A DNA stretch of 64,000 nt, from assembly GCA_934045075.1 (NCBI GenBank), contig OW203722.1, positions 9,207,303 through 9,271,302 of the forward strand. Direction: 5' to 3'. Position numbers and translations under genes: made by a program. Every line of letters starts with the position of its first letter. The first letter of the stretch is position 1. The notes beneath the pieces were generated by a model, which had not been told where the DNA came from, searched no databases, and saw nothing but the letters and a program-made list of their open reading frames with translations. Source of the stretch: Yponomeuta sedellus (taxonomy: Eukaryota; Arthropoda; Insecta; Lepidoptera; Yponomeutidae). Of the stretch, positions 23,603-35,835 are shown in pieces.

Positions 23603-24354
23603 AACATACACATACAGGCGCCGAAATGTTTTGCATGAATCATGTTATTCTTAATTTTGGTATTCAAAACCTTGTTTTAAAATAACTAAGACCAGGCAAC
23701 TCTGTTGCCTGCTTTGTGCTTCGTAAATAAGATTATTAGTAAAAAAATATTAATCCGTACTTGGCCTATGTATGGCCTACATTTATTTACTGCTTTTATA
23801 TTTTTTAAAACCTATTTTTACAAACCTATTTAGAGGATAATTATTGTTTTATATTGTTTTGTGCTGTGGGCTTTGATATATTAATAAAATAAAATGAATA
23901 AATAAGAGGAAAAAATAAATACAATAATTAACATTGATGAAAGCATGCGTAATTTTAAAAACAAAATTTATTAGCTCATAACATTCATCCACAATTCGTT
24001 GGTAAACTGATTTACCTATTATAAAATTTTACCTACGATTACTATAAAAGGAAAAATTTTCAGTGAGTTTAACTTCTCTACAAAATATTTCTTGGCTTTT
24101 TGAAAACGTAGAGATGTCTTCCGCACGTATGAGGCTAGCAAACTTTCTGATTGGAAACTGGCGCAATCACTCCTTTGTGAACGAAACATTTCTCCTAGAT
24201 ATAAATTCGGAAGGTTTTTAGACTTTTTTTGAATGCTGTGTCGGACTGGAGACCGTAACGTCTTGTACTTCGCCGAGTCAAAGGCAGTCAGGGCGAAAAG
24301 TGCAGAAACCACCATAGCTCTTATTTTGAGCAACACACTTTAAATGCCGTAACT
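23602..24354. other. AT-rich DNA; 105-aa minus frame unrecognised
   Basis: The frame at 24019-24336 has a hydrophobic N-terminus but no family resemblance. Confidence 0.45.
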
Positions 24355-24440
24355 TTTGATGCCAATCCGCGGTGGGCACTCGTGGTAATTAAGCCCATAC
24401 TCTCTTTCTGAGAGAAGGCTTGTGCCCTGCAGTGAGACGC
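24355..24440 (+). mobile_element. Lepidopteran SINE 3' part
   Basis: GATGCCAATCCGCGGTGGGC, AAGCCCATACTCTCTTTCTG and GCAGTGAGACG. Confidence 0.65.
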
Positions 24441-26683
24441 TAAAGTTTTTATTTATTTCAAAATATAAATTAACTTGATAGTTTAAGTTAAAAGCTCTGT
24501 TAAGTAAGTTAAATTGTGTTGTGAATAGAATGTAGAGTTTCTTTGTTAGCTCCGTCTCCAAGTAATATATCAATTCTGAAACTAACAGCTTTGACGATAA
24601 CTAAGTGAAATTTTATTTATATAATGAATATTGTTTTTTAAAGTACTTTTTTTTTTATAATGAATATATATTTTTTGTTATTTCAATTATCTATTCCCAG
24701 ATGTTGCCAGAGTAAAAGGGCCCTGTAAAATCTCATGCAGTTTTGTTTCCATAGTTAAAAAAATCTCTTCTTTAAATAGAAACAAACTATGTACAAACTA
24801 CAGCCAGCGCTGGCATGTAATTGAAAAAGGTCATTTAAAAAACAAGGTTGCATCTCTCGAGTGGCAGCCTCGTTTCGCTATCCGAGGCGTAAAGGCGGAA
24901 CTCACAATATGGCGAGAGCACCTCAACGGTTATTACCTTCTCGAGCAGGGAAACCTTTGTTAGCGACTGCTCGCAAGGGCCACCGGCAAGCCAGCGGGAC
25001 AGTGGGAGCGCTACATACAAGAACTTCTGTAAGTTAGGTACCGTCTATTATTTATGTCACATGATTATTTTATTTTATTACGGAACAAATATGTCGCAAA
25101 AATATAATAGGCCCGTTTTGACAGTTGAGTAAGAGCCTAGAATGTAACTTGGGACGAAACTGAAAGAAACAATAAAACAATAATTACTCATATAAGCATA
25201 TTACTCAGCAGTGGGGACATACAAGGGTTGATAACGATATCGTAATAATTGGTTTATTTCTATGCTTGTGCGACTCGCTGTTCTCATTTTGACCTCTAGC
25301 GCAAAGTATGAAGTGCGTATGAAACCCACCTACGTCACAGGCTGAGCCTAGAGTCGCTAAAGAACATTGTATTTTTTTCCATAAGAACTTCACTTATTCT
25401 TTGGACCACAAATTCCTGGTTTCTTAACAATATATTTTCTTCTCAAATTCATTTTATTGTACCTTTCCACCTGGCCTTGGATGTTGTCTTTGAACTGTCA
25501 TTGCAAGTAACGCCTTCGCCCCTCTCAACCCCCTTTTCCTTCAGCCCTCTGAATTTAAATGGAGAATTATTTTCAAGTATTTTTCGGAAGAGAAGTTTTA
25601 TTGTATTGTTTGATTGTGTGTCACTCTGATAGATGAAGAAATGGCTGCGTGAACGGTACCACCATTGTCACGTAGCCTGAATGTAATGTTCGTTGAATGG
25701 CTGGATGAATTTATTAAAACTTTCCAGTGACAAAATTACGAAGTTTAATAGTCGTTCCTTAAGTTTTCGGTGACTAAGTGGAGTTGAAACTTGGACAATT
25801 GATTCCGATGTGCCTTTTGATGCAGGCTTTTAGGGACTTCAAATGTTTTGGTACATTAAATGCGCATTCACCGTCTTAAGAAAAGGCAATTAAAGTCTTC
25901 TTAGTATTTGTGCATTTGGTACTTCTTGCGTAGTTAACAAAGGAAAGTCAACTTTGTTTTAAAGGGAATGAGTACTTATTACACCTGCCGCGGGAATAAA
26001 ACAAACCCAATTTCAGTAACGACTATTTGCCTACAAAGTTGACGCTGCATGCTAAGAATTTAAACTTCCAACCTTTGTAAAAGTAACGATGTTTTCTTTT
26101 GCTTTTCCGTAATTTAAACTTTGATATTTTGTTCCTTTACACGAGCAGTATTTGAGTTTCCAACCAAGATCAATTTGCCGATCGAAAAAATATTAATTCA
26201 TTCGTTCAGCCGGAACTTCGTTCATAAGAGTTACGTATACAAAGAGCCTTTAATAAAATTCATGAAAGTTCAAGCGGTAAACTATAAAAGTTTACGAACC
26301 GTGCGACGTCTGGCGAATTGCAATGAGATCGGATTAAATTAAAAAGAATAAACTTTTTTTCTTCTCGACGCTAGGCGAGACTCGATGATATTAGCCTCGG
26401 GCCTCGCTTAGTAAAAATCCAGTTAGGATGTACCAGAGATGCAACAAAACAAAAAACGGTCTAGTATGCTCTCAGGGCATCTTAACTGAGATTTTGTGTT
26501 TCAAAATTAACTTTAGATACTAGTCACATCTAGCAAAACCAAATTCGAGAAATATTTCTGAGCGAGTGATACCTAATTTAAACGAAATAGAGCATTAAAT
26601 TTGCTGGAAGAGATAAGCTCGCTTCTGTACTTGTATTTTCTTAAATTGTATTTCTTTTTAAGACTCACCACTTTCTTACAGCC
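24441..26683. other. Sparse single-copy DNA, no gene seen
   Basis: Contains only the 5S-type SINE tip at 25205. Short frames of 60-77 aa show nothing. Confidence 0.5.
25205..25236 (+). mobile_element. 5S-type SINE 3' tip
   Basis: Only CAGCAGTGGGGACATACAAG and GGTTGATAACGAT remain, an extreme 5' truncation. Confidence 0.7.
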
Positions 26684-26795
26684 GTCCACCAACCCGGACT
26701 TGGCCCCCGTGGTGGAGTAAGGCCTAACCTTCCTGCGATGCAGGAAGAGACCCGTGCCCCAGCAGTGAGGACATACAAGGTTTGGTATCGATATT
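26684..26795 (+). mobile_element. 5S-type SINE 3' fragment
   Basis: CCACCAACCCGGACTTGGCC through ACATACAAGGTTTGGTATCG: the last ~110 bp of the family. Confidence 0.75.
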
Positions 26796-26945
26796 GATAG
26801 TACATCTTTTTTGTGTTTTTCGTGTAATAAAGTATAAATACAAATAATTTCATATATAAAAAGTTGATCCCTCTAAAACACTCTCAAGGACATAGTTAAA
26901 ACCGGTTTATAACAAGACCTCCTTTCAATAACCGGCTCCGTCTTC

Positions 26946-27004
26946 AATTCTATAAAAAGTCCATTACACAGACAGTTTTAGTGTAATGGACTTTTTATAG
27001 AATT
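26946..27004. repeat. Perfect 24-bp-arm hairpin
   Basis: The left arm starts AATTCTATAAAAAGTCCATT at 26946; the right arm ends at 27004; loop 26970-26980. No mismatch seen. Confidence 0.85.
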
Positions 27005-27344
27005 TAGTAAGCATTCCAACGATTACAAATAGCGTAAGAAACTTTAACGTAGCAACAAAAAAATCAATGTAAGCATAATATTTACCCTTTTTAAATTTTT
27101 ATGGTTCCGGCTTAACTAATATCGTTGATTCTGTAGGTTACCTAAGTACTTGTATAATAATATATGGAATGGTCAGCAAAAGCTTGCCGATAAACTGCTT
27201 TCGCAAGTTGAAAAATTTGCGTCAATTGTGTTGATCATGAACAGAAGTTTGAGGATACTTGGAGCCTGGACGTTTACGTACTGGCGCCAAGCCATGCCTT
27301 TTTACCTTCCTTACTGATATATTGCACCTATTCCAAAAATAAAA

Positions 27345-28212
27345 ACCAGCCAAGAGTGTGTCGCACTACGCGCGTTGCAGGGTTCTGTAGTTGACCTCCA
27401 AAATAAGCGAACTTTGTTTGACTTTAGACAACTAACAACTTTGTCAAAACAATTTTGAATTGATTTTTTAAAATATTACTTGGTTTAAATATTACGTGTA
27501 TAAATAATTGTTTATTACATTTTATTTCACAATAAAACCATAATATAAAATACAAAGTGATTAAAGTTGTAGACTTTTAGTCCGGATTTTTACGGGTGTT
27601 GTTATATCGGAAAAGTCCGACCAGGTTTCGCTCCGATTCGCAGAGCTTAATCATGGTGAGCAGAGACGGAGCTCGCGTCGTCGGTTGCTCGTCTCACAAA
27701 GTTAAAGGATTAAAGTTAAGGTGGACTTAATTCATGAGAAAGTTCTTCCAGCCAGCTTAAAAGTTTTACAATGCTAAAAAAGAGAGCGGCAGTAGGCAAT
27801 TAAAATTCAAGAAAATAAAATGAACGCCTTGTAAAGTAAAAGTTTATTTCTCGCCTTGTAAAGCCTAGTTAGCCGTGATAGTTTTCTTTTACAGTTCATT
27901 GTAGGTATATAAGGTGCTAATTCTCTGAATTTTTCCTACGATATTTTTAAGCAACTAATTCAACTTTACCCCACACACTATGGGGTAAACTAGACCAATA
28001 AATTAATGCTTAAAATAAGAGTAGGTGAGGTACCTACCCTATATTTTTTTAAGTTGCTTTTCTTCTCTTTCGTGCAGTGATTAATATGCACCTATATGTA
28101 AATTTTCCATTTTCTCGTACTAATCGTCAATAAGCAAAGCCGTAGACAAACAGACAAATAGACAGACATGGCGAAACTATTTGGGTTCCTTGTTGACCAC
28201 AAAACCCTAATA
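27345..28212. repeat. Diverged copy or pair of fragments of the 52977 repeat family
   Basis: AAAAACCAGCCAAGAGTGTG with GCGTTGCAGGGTTCTGTAG at the left, and ACAGACAAATAGACAGACAT with GGGTTCCTTGTTGACC at the right, resemble family ends. DNA between may be unrelated. Confidence 0.45.
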
Positions 28213-28712
28213 ATACGAGTGACAGCTAACATAAACCTGGTTTAGTGAATGACCCACCTTTTCCGTCCATATTTTCGGACAGAAAACTTCTATGCTCCTA
28301 CTTAACTTCGAGTAAGTGTACCTACCTAATTCGTTTTTGTTTTTTAAAGGTTGATGTACCTATAAAAGGAGATCAACTAGAATTTAAACCATTTACCCAA
28401 GTAAATTTTAGGTAAGAATACAGATTAAAATCAATAAAAAAACAGCACTCGATCATACGCAAACAACGTTAAACCATAATCCCAGGGCGATTGCACACAC
28501 AATCACAATATACGGCATACTTGGCCCAGTTCTGTCGCCATTGTGAATGAGGTACATCTGACGTGAAACTGAGATCGCCCAGGGAGCTGTACGAAGAGTG
28601 TGCCGTGGGTTAGAAGCAGCGTATAGTGAGGTGGCGTGTCGCATTATCATCAAAATGCTTGCTTGGCAACGGTAGCTATGACATAGCTATATTAAAAGGG
28701 TCCTTCTTCTTC

Positions 28713-28985
28713 TTCAGGCTATATTAGTCCACTGCTGGACATATAGCCCTCCCCTAATGAGCGCCATAGCGCAAAGTTATGCCATCATTGGGGGGGTAAT
28801 GCCCATAATCCCCAAGCTGGGCATGCGGGTTGGGGATCGCAGTTTGGTGAAATTGTACTGCAGGGGGCGCTGCTGCCCACCCACGGTTTGTATCCCTTAG
28901 TCGCCTTTTACGACACCCGCGGGAAGAATTTGGGTTGGTGCTATTCTCTAAGCCGACACCACACAGCCGGGTCCAATCGAGACTA
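28713..28985 (+). repeat. Interspersed repeat, CTATATTAGTCCACTGCTGG family
   Basis: About 270 bp with GGGCATGCGGGTTGGGGATC, ACTGCAGGGGGCGCTGCTGC, and TTTTACGACACCCGCGGGAA. Two reverse copies are at 30745 and 32358. Confidence 0.75.
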
Positions 28986-30744
28986 TTTATTAGGTAAAAC
29001 GTAATTATCTAATTCCTGACATTTGTTAGCGTTGCAGTTGCAGTGTTGCAGTTGAAGTGGCGGGTACAGTCAATTATTGTAGTGAGGGTAGAGATGGTCT
29101 ACCCTCAAGTACTTTTAGTATTTAATATATAACTATATAATGTGCATCGCGAGTCATTATAAAATACTGGTAAAAATGATTCTATTTCATTGTTAAAATA
29201 TTTTTGGAAAAAAAACAGTATTGTGGCAAATAAGGAATCAAATACACTCGAAAGTTTAGAACAATTAAGAATTGTACAGTAATGTTAAGCAATCCAAGTG
29301 TGGCGAAAATTAAAAGTAAAAAAAACTCCTGTAAAGGTGCAAACATCTTTACACCATTTTTTTTCATATTTCTTTAATTCTGTCTATCATTTTCAAAATT
29401 TTAAATTATTTGACCCATTTTTGAGATTTCCTTAATTTTTTAGCATTACTAATTTACATTTCAACTAGACTCAACTATTAAATATTCCTTTACCTGCTTA
29501 TTCTATTTTTTGTCAAGTTTTCTGTTTATATATAAATAAAACACATTTTAAATATAGCACAGAGATGAAGTCGTTCCTGTTTTATTGTTTATAAAACGTT
29601 TTTACAGCCTCAAACTTTTAACACGACAATACTTTACATGCTTACCTGTTACGTGCCGGCGGACTCTTATTTTAAAACTGCATTTTCTGTTTCATAGTTA
29701 AACAAATATCAAATAAACAAAAATAGTTTTGTTCATAATTCAATTATTCGTTGATTTGGTGCCGTAGCAAATCATCTCAATGATTCTTGTTGATGTGTTA
29801 ACAACAATGAATATAAATTGTTTTTTTCTCACAATTAGTTTAAAGTTATTCAACGATGGCCCGCTTTAGATATACATAGAGCTAAAATTTTATTTCCCTC
29901 CACACTACCTAGCTACAACTCTAAGAACCATCGCTCCATTTTCAAAAAAAAAAGAAGTTGAGAGATATAAAATTTATTAACAAACACGTTTATGTAACTA
30001 TAACTATGACATTAGCAGTAGCCACTATAGTCTATTTATCCTTACTTGTCCATGTTAGTAAACCAAATCGTACCGGTAAAGTTTGACTTTTGGTCGAAAA
30101 CTGCAATATTCTCATAAATACCTAGGACACTATTTTAGATGACACGTTGCGTTTTTTACACAAATTTCATGAACTTGCGAGAAAATATCTAGTTTTGGCT
30201 TCAAATTTTATTTTAAGGTTAGAATCTTGTTTACTAAATTGTACAAGTAAGGAGAAATAGACTATATAATCGTATAAGGTTGGGCTTGAATCGTAAATAA
30301 GAAAAGCAATCACGCAAACATGCTTTAAAAAAACGACTTCCAAGTCAATACTACCCAGTATGCATCACGCTCATGCAAACTGCTTCGCCAGGGGAGTACT
30401 ACCCAGCCCGTGAAACCCCTCCCTGAGTCCACACCTCGAATAAGGACACATAAACGAATTTAACTCGACAATTTTAACCCGCGCTTAACTTTGCACATTT
30501 AATACGATGGGCCTCGACGGGCGCGAAGGTTGCCATGTTTCGTTGATTGCTATTGTCACAGTCACCCTTAATAAACGTGTGTGAAACAGTTTCAGCCAAG
30601 GTAAACGGGTTGTTAGTTTTAATATTGGAAGGTTTCAGCATTTTAGCGCGACCACAAAAAGTTTCAATTCCATACAAATGTTTGGTCACTTACACTTGAA
30701 CGAAGAGTGTCCTGACATAACTGATTTTATTTTTTTATTAATTT
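28986..30744. other. AT-rich DNA, no gene seen
   Basis: Poly-A/T runs and short minus frames only. Confidence 0.55.
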
Positions 30745-31000
30745 ATGGCGTTTTGTGGTGCCGGCTGAGAGAATAGCACCAACCCAAATTCTTCCCGCGG
30801 GTGTCGTAAAAGGCGACTAAGGGACACAAACTGGGGGGTAGCCAGCAGCGCCCCCTGCAATACAATTCCACCAAACTGCGATCCCCAACCCGCATGCCCA
30901 GCGTGGGGATTATCGGCATTACACCCCAATGATGGCACAACCTTGCGCTATGGCGCTCATTAGGGGAGTCTAGCAGTGGGCTAATATAGCCTGAAGAATT
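30745..31000 (-). repeat. Interspersed repeat, same family, reverse copy
   Basis: GGTGCCGGCTGAGAGAATAG to CAGTGGGCTAATATAGCCTG. Two overlapping 65-66-aa frames here are repeat sequence. Confidence 0.75.
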
Positions 31001-31340
31001 ATGGCGTTTGTCACCTCCAGATGGTCTGGTCTATACAGATGTTGCTTTACAAATGAGACGGTTGTACGGAATAGTGATTGAATACCAACAATGATCGTAC
31101 CCGGGCGCCGGGCTGATGTTGAAGATTTTGTGGAGCATATTCAAAGACGAGAGCTTTTTGTCGTTGGTATTTTTATTCCGAATCAACAATATTTCGTTTC
31201 CTTGGTTAGACTAGTACAAATTATGGTTATACAGATGGCGATATTCCTTAAAATTTATTTTTTATAAATTCCTCTTCCTCATACTTTAAGAGGAATTTAA
31301 TAGGAAGGAGAGTTTTAAGTTTTGTTGAAACGAAATGTGT

Positions 31341-31372
<32 letters not shown>

Positions 31373-31621
31373 AGTCTCCTGCATCTTCTTCCTCGTCCTC
31401 TTCCTCTTAGTCTGCGAGATTCCTTATTCTCATCCTATTCCTCAAAATCCATTTAAAAAATTCCTCTTACCCATTTTAGTCCTGGGCGGACCACCGCGTA
31501 AGCGTCTCAGTTAACCCTTTAACGGGCACTGGTCAAATGGTGCTCACCATAAATTGAACCTCATCACTTTGAAATAAAGTTCAAAACCAATGAAAAATGT
31601 ATGCTAGCTAAAAGGCGCAAT
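31001..31621. other. Low-complexity DNA around the (GA)n tract
   Basis: AAATTTATTTTTTATAAATT is a short palindrome near 31250. No gene seen. Confidence 0.5.
31341..31372. repeat. (GA)n tract followed by CTTCCTC-rich DNA
   Basis: GAGAGAGAGAGAGAGAGA-type run, then TTCTTCCTCGTCCTCTTCC at 31385-31410. Confidence 0.85.
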
Positions 31622-31815
31622 GCGGTACTAACAAGCGCCACCAATGGAATTATAATCATAACTTAGTATTTAATATGTTTTTTTCAAAAACTAAATGTCA
31701 TAAATCTTGAAGAGCGTGACAACAGTTTTTAGAACCTATGGGAACCTATATTTATTAGGATTTTCAGGAAAAATAAGATTATATTTTATTTCCCTTAGTG
31801 GCGCTAGTTAGAGCA
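31622..31815. mobile_element. MITE-like element, same family
   Basis: GTACTAACAAGCGCCACCAA at the left, CTTAGTGGCGCTAGTTAG at the right; internal body shorter than the 19728 copy. Confidence 0.6.
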
Positions 31816-32357
31816 ATTGTATACAGTGTACAGTCGCCGACACATCAACCTTCACATACACGCACACTAATGAGTCATATGAAGGGTTATTTTGCAACAA
31901 AACTGTTAAGGTCGACGTGCTGTCAGCTATATCCAGTGCCTAAAACATAGCGACAAAAATAAAATTTTGTCTAATGAAAAGCACACTTTCTCAGAATTTC
32001 GTCGTATACCTACAACCCTAAACTTCTTTCAGTACATGGAAGCGCATTAAACTCGCCCGTCGCACGCGGCGATAGGGGCTCAGGTGCGTGGAACGAAGTT
32101 TTCAATCAAATCAGCGAAATAAGGAGGAAACCGGCAAAGGAGGCGCGTCGACTGCTCCTGACTGATTGACAACATTGTACGAGAAAAATACTTAGCAACT
32201 CTTTTGTGGGCTTTAGAGCTTTGCATCTGATGATCGGTTTGTCAGTTACAACTTGATAACTGACGTTGTCCAGCCTTCTTAGACTAAGATAGATAGATGG
32301 AAGTAATATTCAACAGAAGGAATAATAACAATATTCTAGATAAAGCTCTTTTATCTT
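31816..32357. other. No gene seen
   Basis: Nothing supported. Confidence 0.5.
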
Positions 32358-32588
32358 TGGCTGTGTGGTGTGTCGGCCTAGAGAATAGCACCAACCCGAC
32401 TAGGTGACTAAGGGACACAAACCTGGGGGTGGGCAGCAGCGCCCCCTGCAGTACAATCCCACCAAACTGCGATCCCTAACCCGCATGCCCAGCGTGGGGA
32501 TTATGGGCACTACCCCCTATGATAGCACAACGTGGCGCGCTTTAGGGGAGGGCTATGTCCAGAAGTGGACTAGTATAGCCTGACGACG
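32358..32588 (-). repeat. Interspersed repeat, same family, reverse copy
   Basis: GAGAATAGCACCAACCCGAC to GTGGACTAGTATAGCCTGAC, with a short deletion near the CGACTAAGGGAC part. Confidence 0.75.
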
Positions 32589-33589
32589 ACCCTTGACACC
32601 GCTGATGGTTGCCCATTTCAACAGGTATATTGTTCAAAACAACGCCTAAGGGGACTCTTAGAGTAAAAAGCGCTTGAACATTACGGTTTCTAAAAGTAAC
32701 TAAGAAGGCTTGACAGCGTCAACTATAATTGAGTCAGTAAATGTTACTTACGCTTTGTCGTTTTTGCTAGCTAACTCTGAAACATACAGCTTTGACATTC
32801 GTAAGAAAACATTTGGGGCTTACAAGCAATAAAATATTTCAGTGATGAATTATTCATCTTCTTAGCACGCCAATAGGAAGACATCGTGGTGAAAGGATTT
32901 GCCAATCAGCGTAAGGAATGCTCGCTGATTATTGCTCAGGGTGCACCAGACGTACGGGCTCTGTAAGTACGTCGTTCGGGGAAGCTTCGGGGATGAATTA
33001 TTGGCTTTTTTAGAAAGGTGGGAGGCCAGTAGTAACCGCACACAAATTTGGTCACGATCTGTTTACGAGATCAATTAGAAAATCTTCAATTGCAAAGGCA
33101 TTCCGCGATAACAGATACCGTTAGCCCCACCTAGTGTTAAATTATCGAACTATAGTTTCTGTGTATTTTGGATGTGGTTTTTTAGTCTTTATCATGTTTT
33201 CTATTCGGTTGTACGAAATGAATAAACAGCCCAATGGAGTACCCCTTGAGTAGACAACATACAGTTTTATTTGTATTTAACACTTTTCCTCTAGGCTCTG
33301 AGACACTCCTCAGAGGCAGTTTAAATAATCTGCGGTCACGTCTCTCCCTTTACCGCATACTATTTAAACTGACTCGAATTGTGTTTATATACATAAGACT
33401 ATTATTATTTTCTATACACCAAACAATCAATAAAATGCTTAGAAAAAGACAAGCAATAATTGGACGCCTTATTAGCAAAATGTTTGTTGTTTCTAATAAC
33501 CATTGACGAAATAAGCGATAGTAGCTGAAACTGAAAGAGAACTGAACGTTGTGGACTGAAAAAGGAAATAGTGACTAGAATTTAGAAAG
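32589..33589. other. No gene seen
   Basis: A 90-aa plus frame at 33234 has no motif; similar sequence (CTCAGAGGCAGTTTAAATAA versus CTCAGAGACAGTTTAAATTA) recurs near 53860, so it is probably repeat-derived. Confidence 0.5.
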
Positions 33590-33897
33590 GAATGTTGCGT
33601 TGGTTTGGACATGTGGAAGATGAAGGAAGAAAGATTGACGAAACAAATATATATTGCGAATGTGAGTGGAAGGGCTGGTAAGGGACGTCCCAGGCGGACA
33701 TACATCGACCAAATATGCTATGTATTAGCAAAAGGAAAGATAAAAACTACCCGAAACCGGAGTGCGTGCATGCAAACACTTATGAAGCGGTGATATGTCA
33801 GGATCGTGGCAAGTGGCAGTCCCTGGTCCCTGGTCCCGGTCTCTGTCTACCCCTCTGGGATGCAGGCGTGAGGTCATGTATGTATGTATGTAGCTGA
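33590..33897 (+). pseudogene. LINE ORF2 C-terminal remnant
   Basis: Translation in shifting frames gives LRWFGHVE, then RLTKQIYIANVSGRAGKGRP and RTYIDQI, then CQDRGKWQSLV. These match the C-terminal end of non-LTR retrotransposon ORF2 proteins common in moths. Frame changes are needed, so it is dead. It ends in ATGTATGTATGTA, a typical 3' tail for this group. The clade is not determined. Confidence 0.75.
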
Positions 33898-34333
33898 AAC
33901 ACAGTCTCACTTGAACTTAACCGTATGGTTAACGGTTTTGTCGAGAGGTGACATGCTCACTTCTCGACAAAGGCCCTACGCTTACTCGAAAATAACTGTT
34001 ACATTTCGCGCCCGACCGGGGGAGAAGTTTTGTAAATCGCTGTCATTTTAGACTGGATGGAATTGAACGTTTTTCATAATAATATTCGGTCTAGCATATA
34101 ACCTGCCTTGCATGCTTTTAAGTCTGAATATTCTAAAGACATATATTTAGAATAACGTCATATTAATACACTACTTGTGGACTTGCCAGCGTAGTTTTTA
34201 TGATAAGTTTGGATTCTTTTATTTGGCTTAACATGCTCTCAGTAAGCATTTCTGTTTTTGCTTTCTTTAAGACTTATTACTTTTTATTTTATATTTGTCA
34301 CTATGTTTATATGGCACAAACCAAATTTAGCAG
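33898..34333. other. No gene seen
   Basis: Nothing supported. Confidence 0.5.
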
Positions 34334-34347
34334 TAATTTGCATTTTA

Positions 34348-34501
34348 AAAACCTATTTAGAGGCTAAAAATTGGTAGAGCGCTGGCACGGATAGCCAGAG
34401 GTTGCGGGTTCGAATCATGGCATGGGTGAAATTTTTAGCCTCTAAATAGGTTTTTAAATTTGTCCTTAGCACGGGTTAGTGCATTAAAAATAAAAATAGT
34501 A
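34348..34501 (+). mobile_element. tRNA-like SINE, short form, 14-bp target duplication
   Basis: TAATTTGCATTTTA flanks it at 34334-34347 and 34502-34515. The 5' CCTATTTAGAGGCTAAAAAT is fused directly to TGGTAGAGCGCTGGCAC of the sense tRNA-like block, skipping the centre. The tail is AAAAATAAAAATAGTA. Confidence 0.87.
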
Positions 34502-34648
34502 TAATTTGCATTTTACTGTAACATCCACAGTTGGAACTTACCAACACTCACTAATTGTTCCAGACGCCCAGGTTTTCCTAGTTCAAGAGCAAGGACTTCA
34601 CAGTTTACTGAAGCAAATTGTGTTTCTCACTAAAGATAATATTTCTAT

Positions 34649-34990
34649 ACTATTTTTATTTTTAATGCGCTAACCCGTGGTAAGGAACAAATTTAAAAAC
34701 CTATTTAGAGGCTAAAAATTTCACCCATGCCGGGATTCGAACCCGCAACCTCTGGCTATCCGTGCCAGCGCTCTACCAATTGAGCCAATGGGCTGTAAGT
34801 AATGCAATTTGCTTAAGTCAGATGTCGCTGCCTGTACGTAATACAGAGAATAGTGTAAAGAGGTTCGAAATTTCACTGATGCCGTGAGTCGCCCATTGGC
34901 TCAATTGGTAGAGCGCTGGCACGGATAGCCAGAGGTTGCGGGTTCGAATCCCGGCATGGGTGAAATTTTTAGCCTCTAAATAGGTTTTTA
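34649..34990 (-). mobile_element. Complete dual-tRNA inverted SINE, 14-bp target duplication
   Basis: GATAATATTTCTAT flanks it at 34635-34648 and 34991-35004. It holds two tRNA-like blocks facing opposite ways around a central segment of about 90 bp, with the family tail at the left edge. Arms are near-perfect inverted repeats of about 100 bp. Each block folds on paper into a cloverleaf with a perfect CTGGC/GCCAG anticodon stem, but position 33 is C rather than U. Confidence 0.87.
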
Positions 34991-35349
34991 GATAATATTT
35001 CTATTTCTACTTTTATGTATGTAATTCAAAAAAACATTCTTTTTCTTGGTCAAGTATTAAAGCAGAATAGGAGAATCTGAAGTTAAACTTCTTCATTGAA
35101 ACTACTTCAACATAGACTTCCTATAGTTTCAAAGCAAACAAACCTAAGATAAGAGTATCAATCACGATTTGCAGATCCACCCACATCTGCTAAACAGTCG
35201 TTGGTTAGTTGGGAACTTCATCCCGACAAAAACATTTAACTATTCCCAACTATGAGGACACAAGCTGAAACAACAGAACACTTAACTACAGGGTGATTTT
35301 TAAATCATTAGTTACAAGAATAATAATCAAAACATTTATTTAAAGCATC

Positions 35350-35835
35350 AGTAGCTCAAAATATTAGTATCAATTGTATTATACTATTTTTATTTTAATG
35401 CACTAACCCGTGCTAAGGAACAAATTTAGAACAAACTGCAAAGTAGGTAGTTGGGGCTGTAAGTAATGCAATTTGCTTAAGTCAGATGTCGCTGCCTGTA
35501 CGTAATACAGAGAATAGTGTAAAGAGGTTCGAAATTTCACTGATGCCGTGAGTCGCCCATTGGCTCAATTGGTAGAGCGCTGGCACGGATAGCCAGAGGT
35601 TGCGGGTTCGAATCCCGGCATAGGTGAAATTTTTAGCCTCTAAATAGGTTTTTAAATCAATTGTATTGTTAGTAAGTGTATGTACCTAATATATTATGTA
35701 TAATTGTATATATTTTACATTTCACGGCTTTTTAGTAGCTCAAAATATTAGTATCAATTGTATTTTTAGTAAGTGTATGTAACTAATATATTATACAATG
35801 TATAATTGTATATATTTTGCATTTTACGGCTTGTT
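35350..35835. repeat. Tandem duplication of a ~100-bp AT-rich unit, split by a SINE
   Basis: AGTAGCTCAAAATATTAGTA at 35350 and again at 35734; TTAGTAAGTGTATGTAC at 35668 and its near copy at ~35766. Removing the SINE 35381-35654 and one 12-bp duplication restores two adjacent units. Confidence 0.75.
35381..35654 (-). mobile_element. tRNA-like SINE, 12-bp target duplication
   Basis: ATCAATTGTATT flanks it at 35369-35380 and 35655-35666. The tail is at the left; one tRNA-like block lies near the right end; the second block is replaced by ACTGCAAAGTAGGTAG. It sits inside one unit of a local tandem duplication. Confidence 0.87.

Noticed and set aside
23369..23638. 89-aa and 71-aa frames over the CA repeat as proteins
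   Set aside because: They are direct readings of the (CA)n microsatellite on both strands.
30738..30940. Two overlapping 65-66-aa frames as genes
   Set aside because: They lie wholly in an interspersed repeat present three times in the window.
34765..34965. Several near-perfect tRNA cloverleaf sequences as tRNA genes (also at 9802, 35559, 54148, 58400)
   Set aside because: They sit inside retroposed SINE units with target duplications, have C at position 33, and lie in fixed repeat contexts. They are SINE promoter heads, not tRNA genes.
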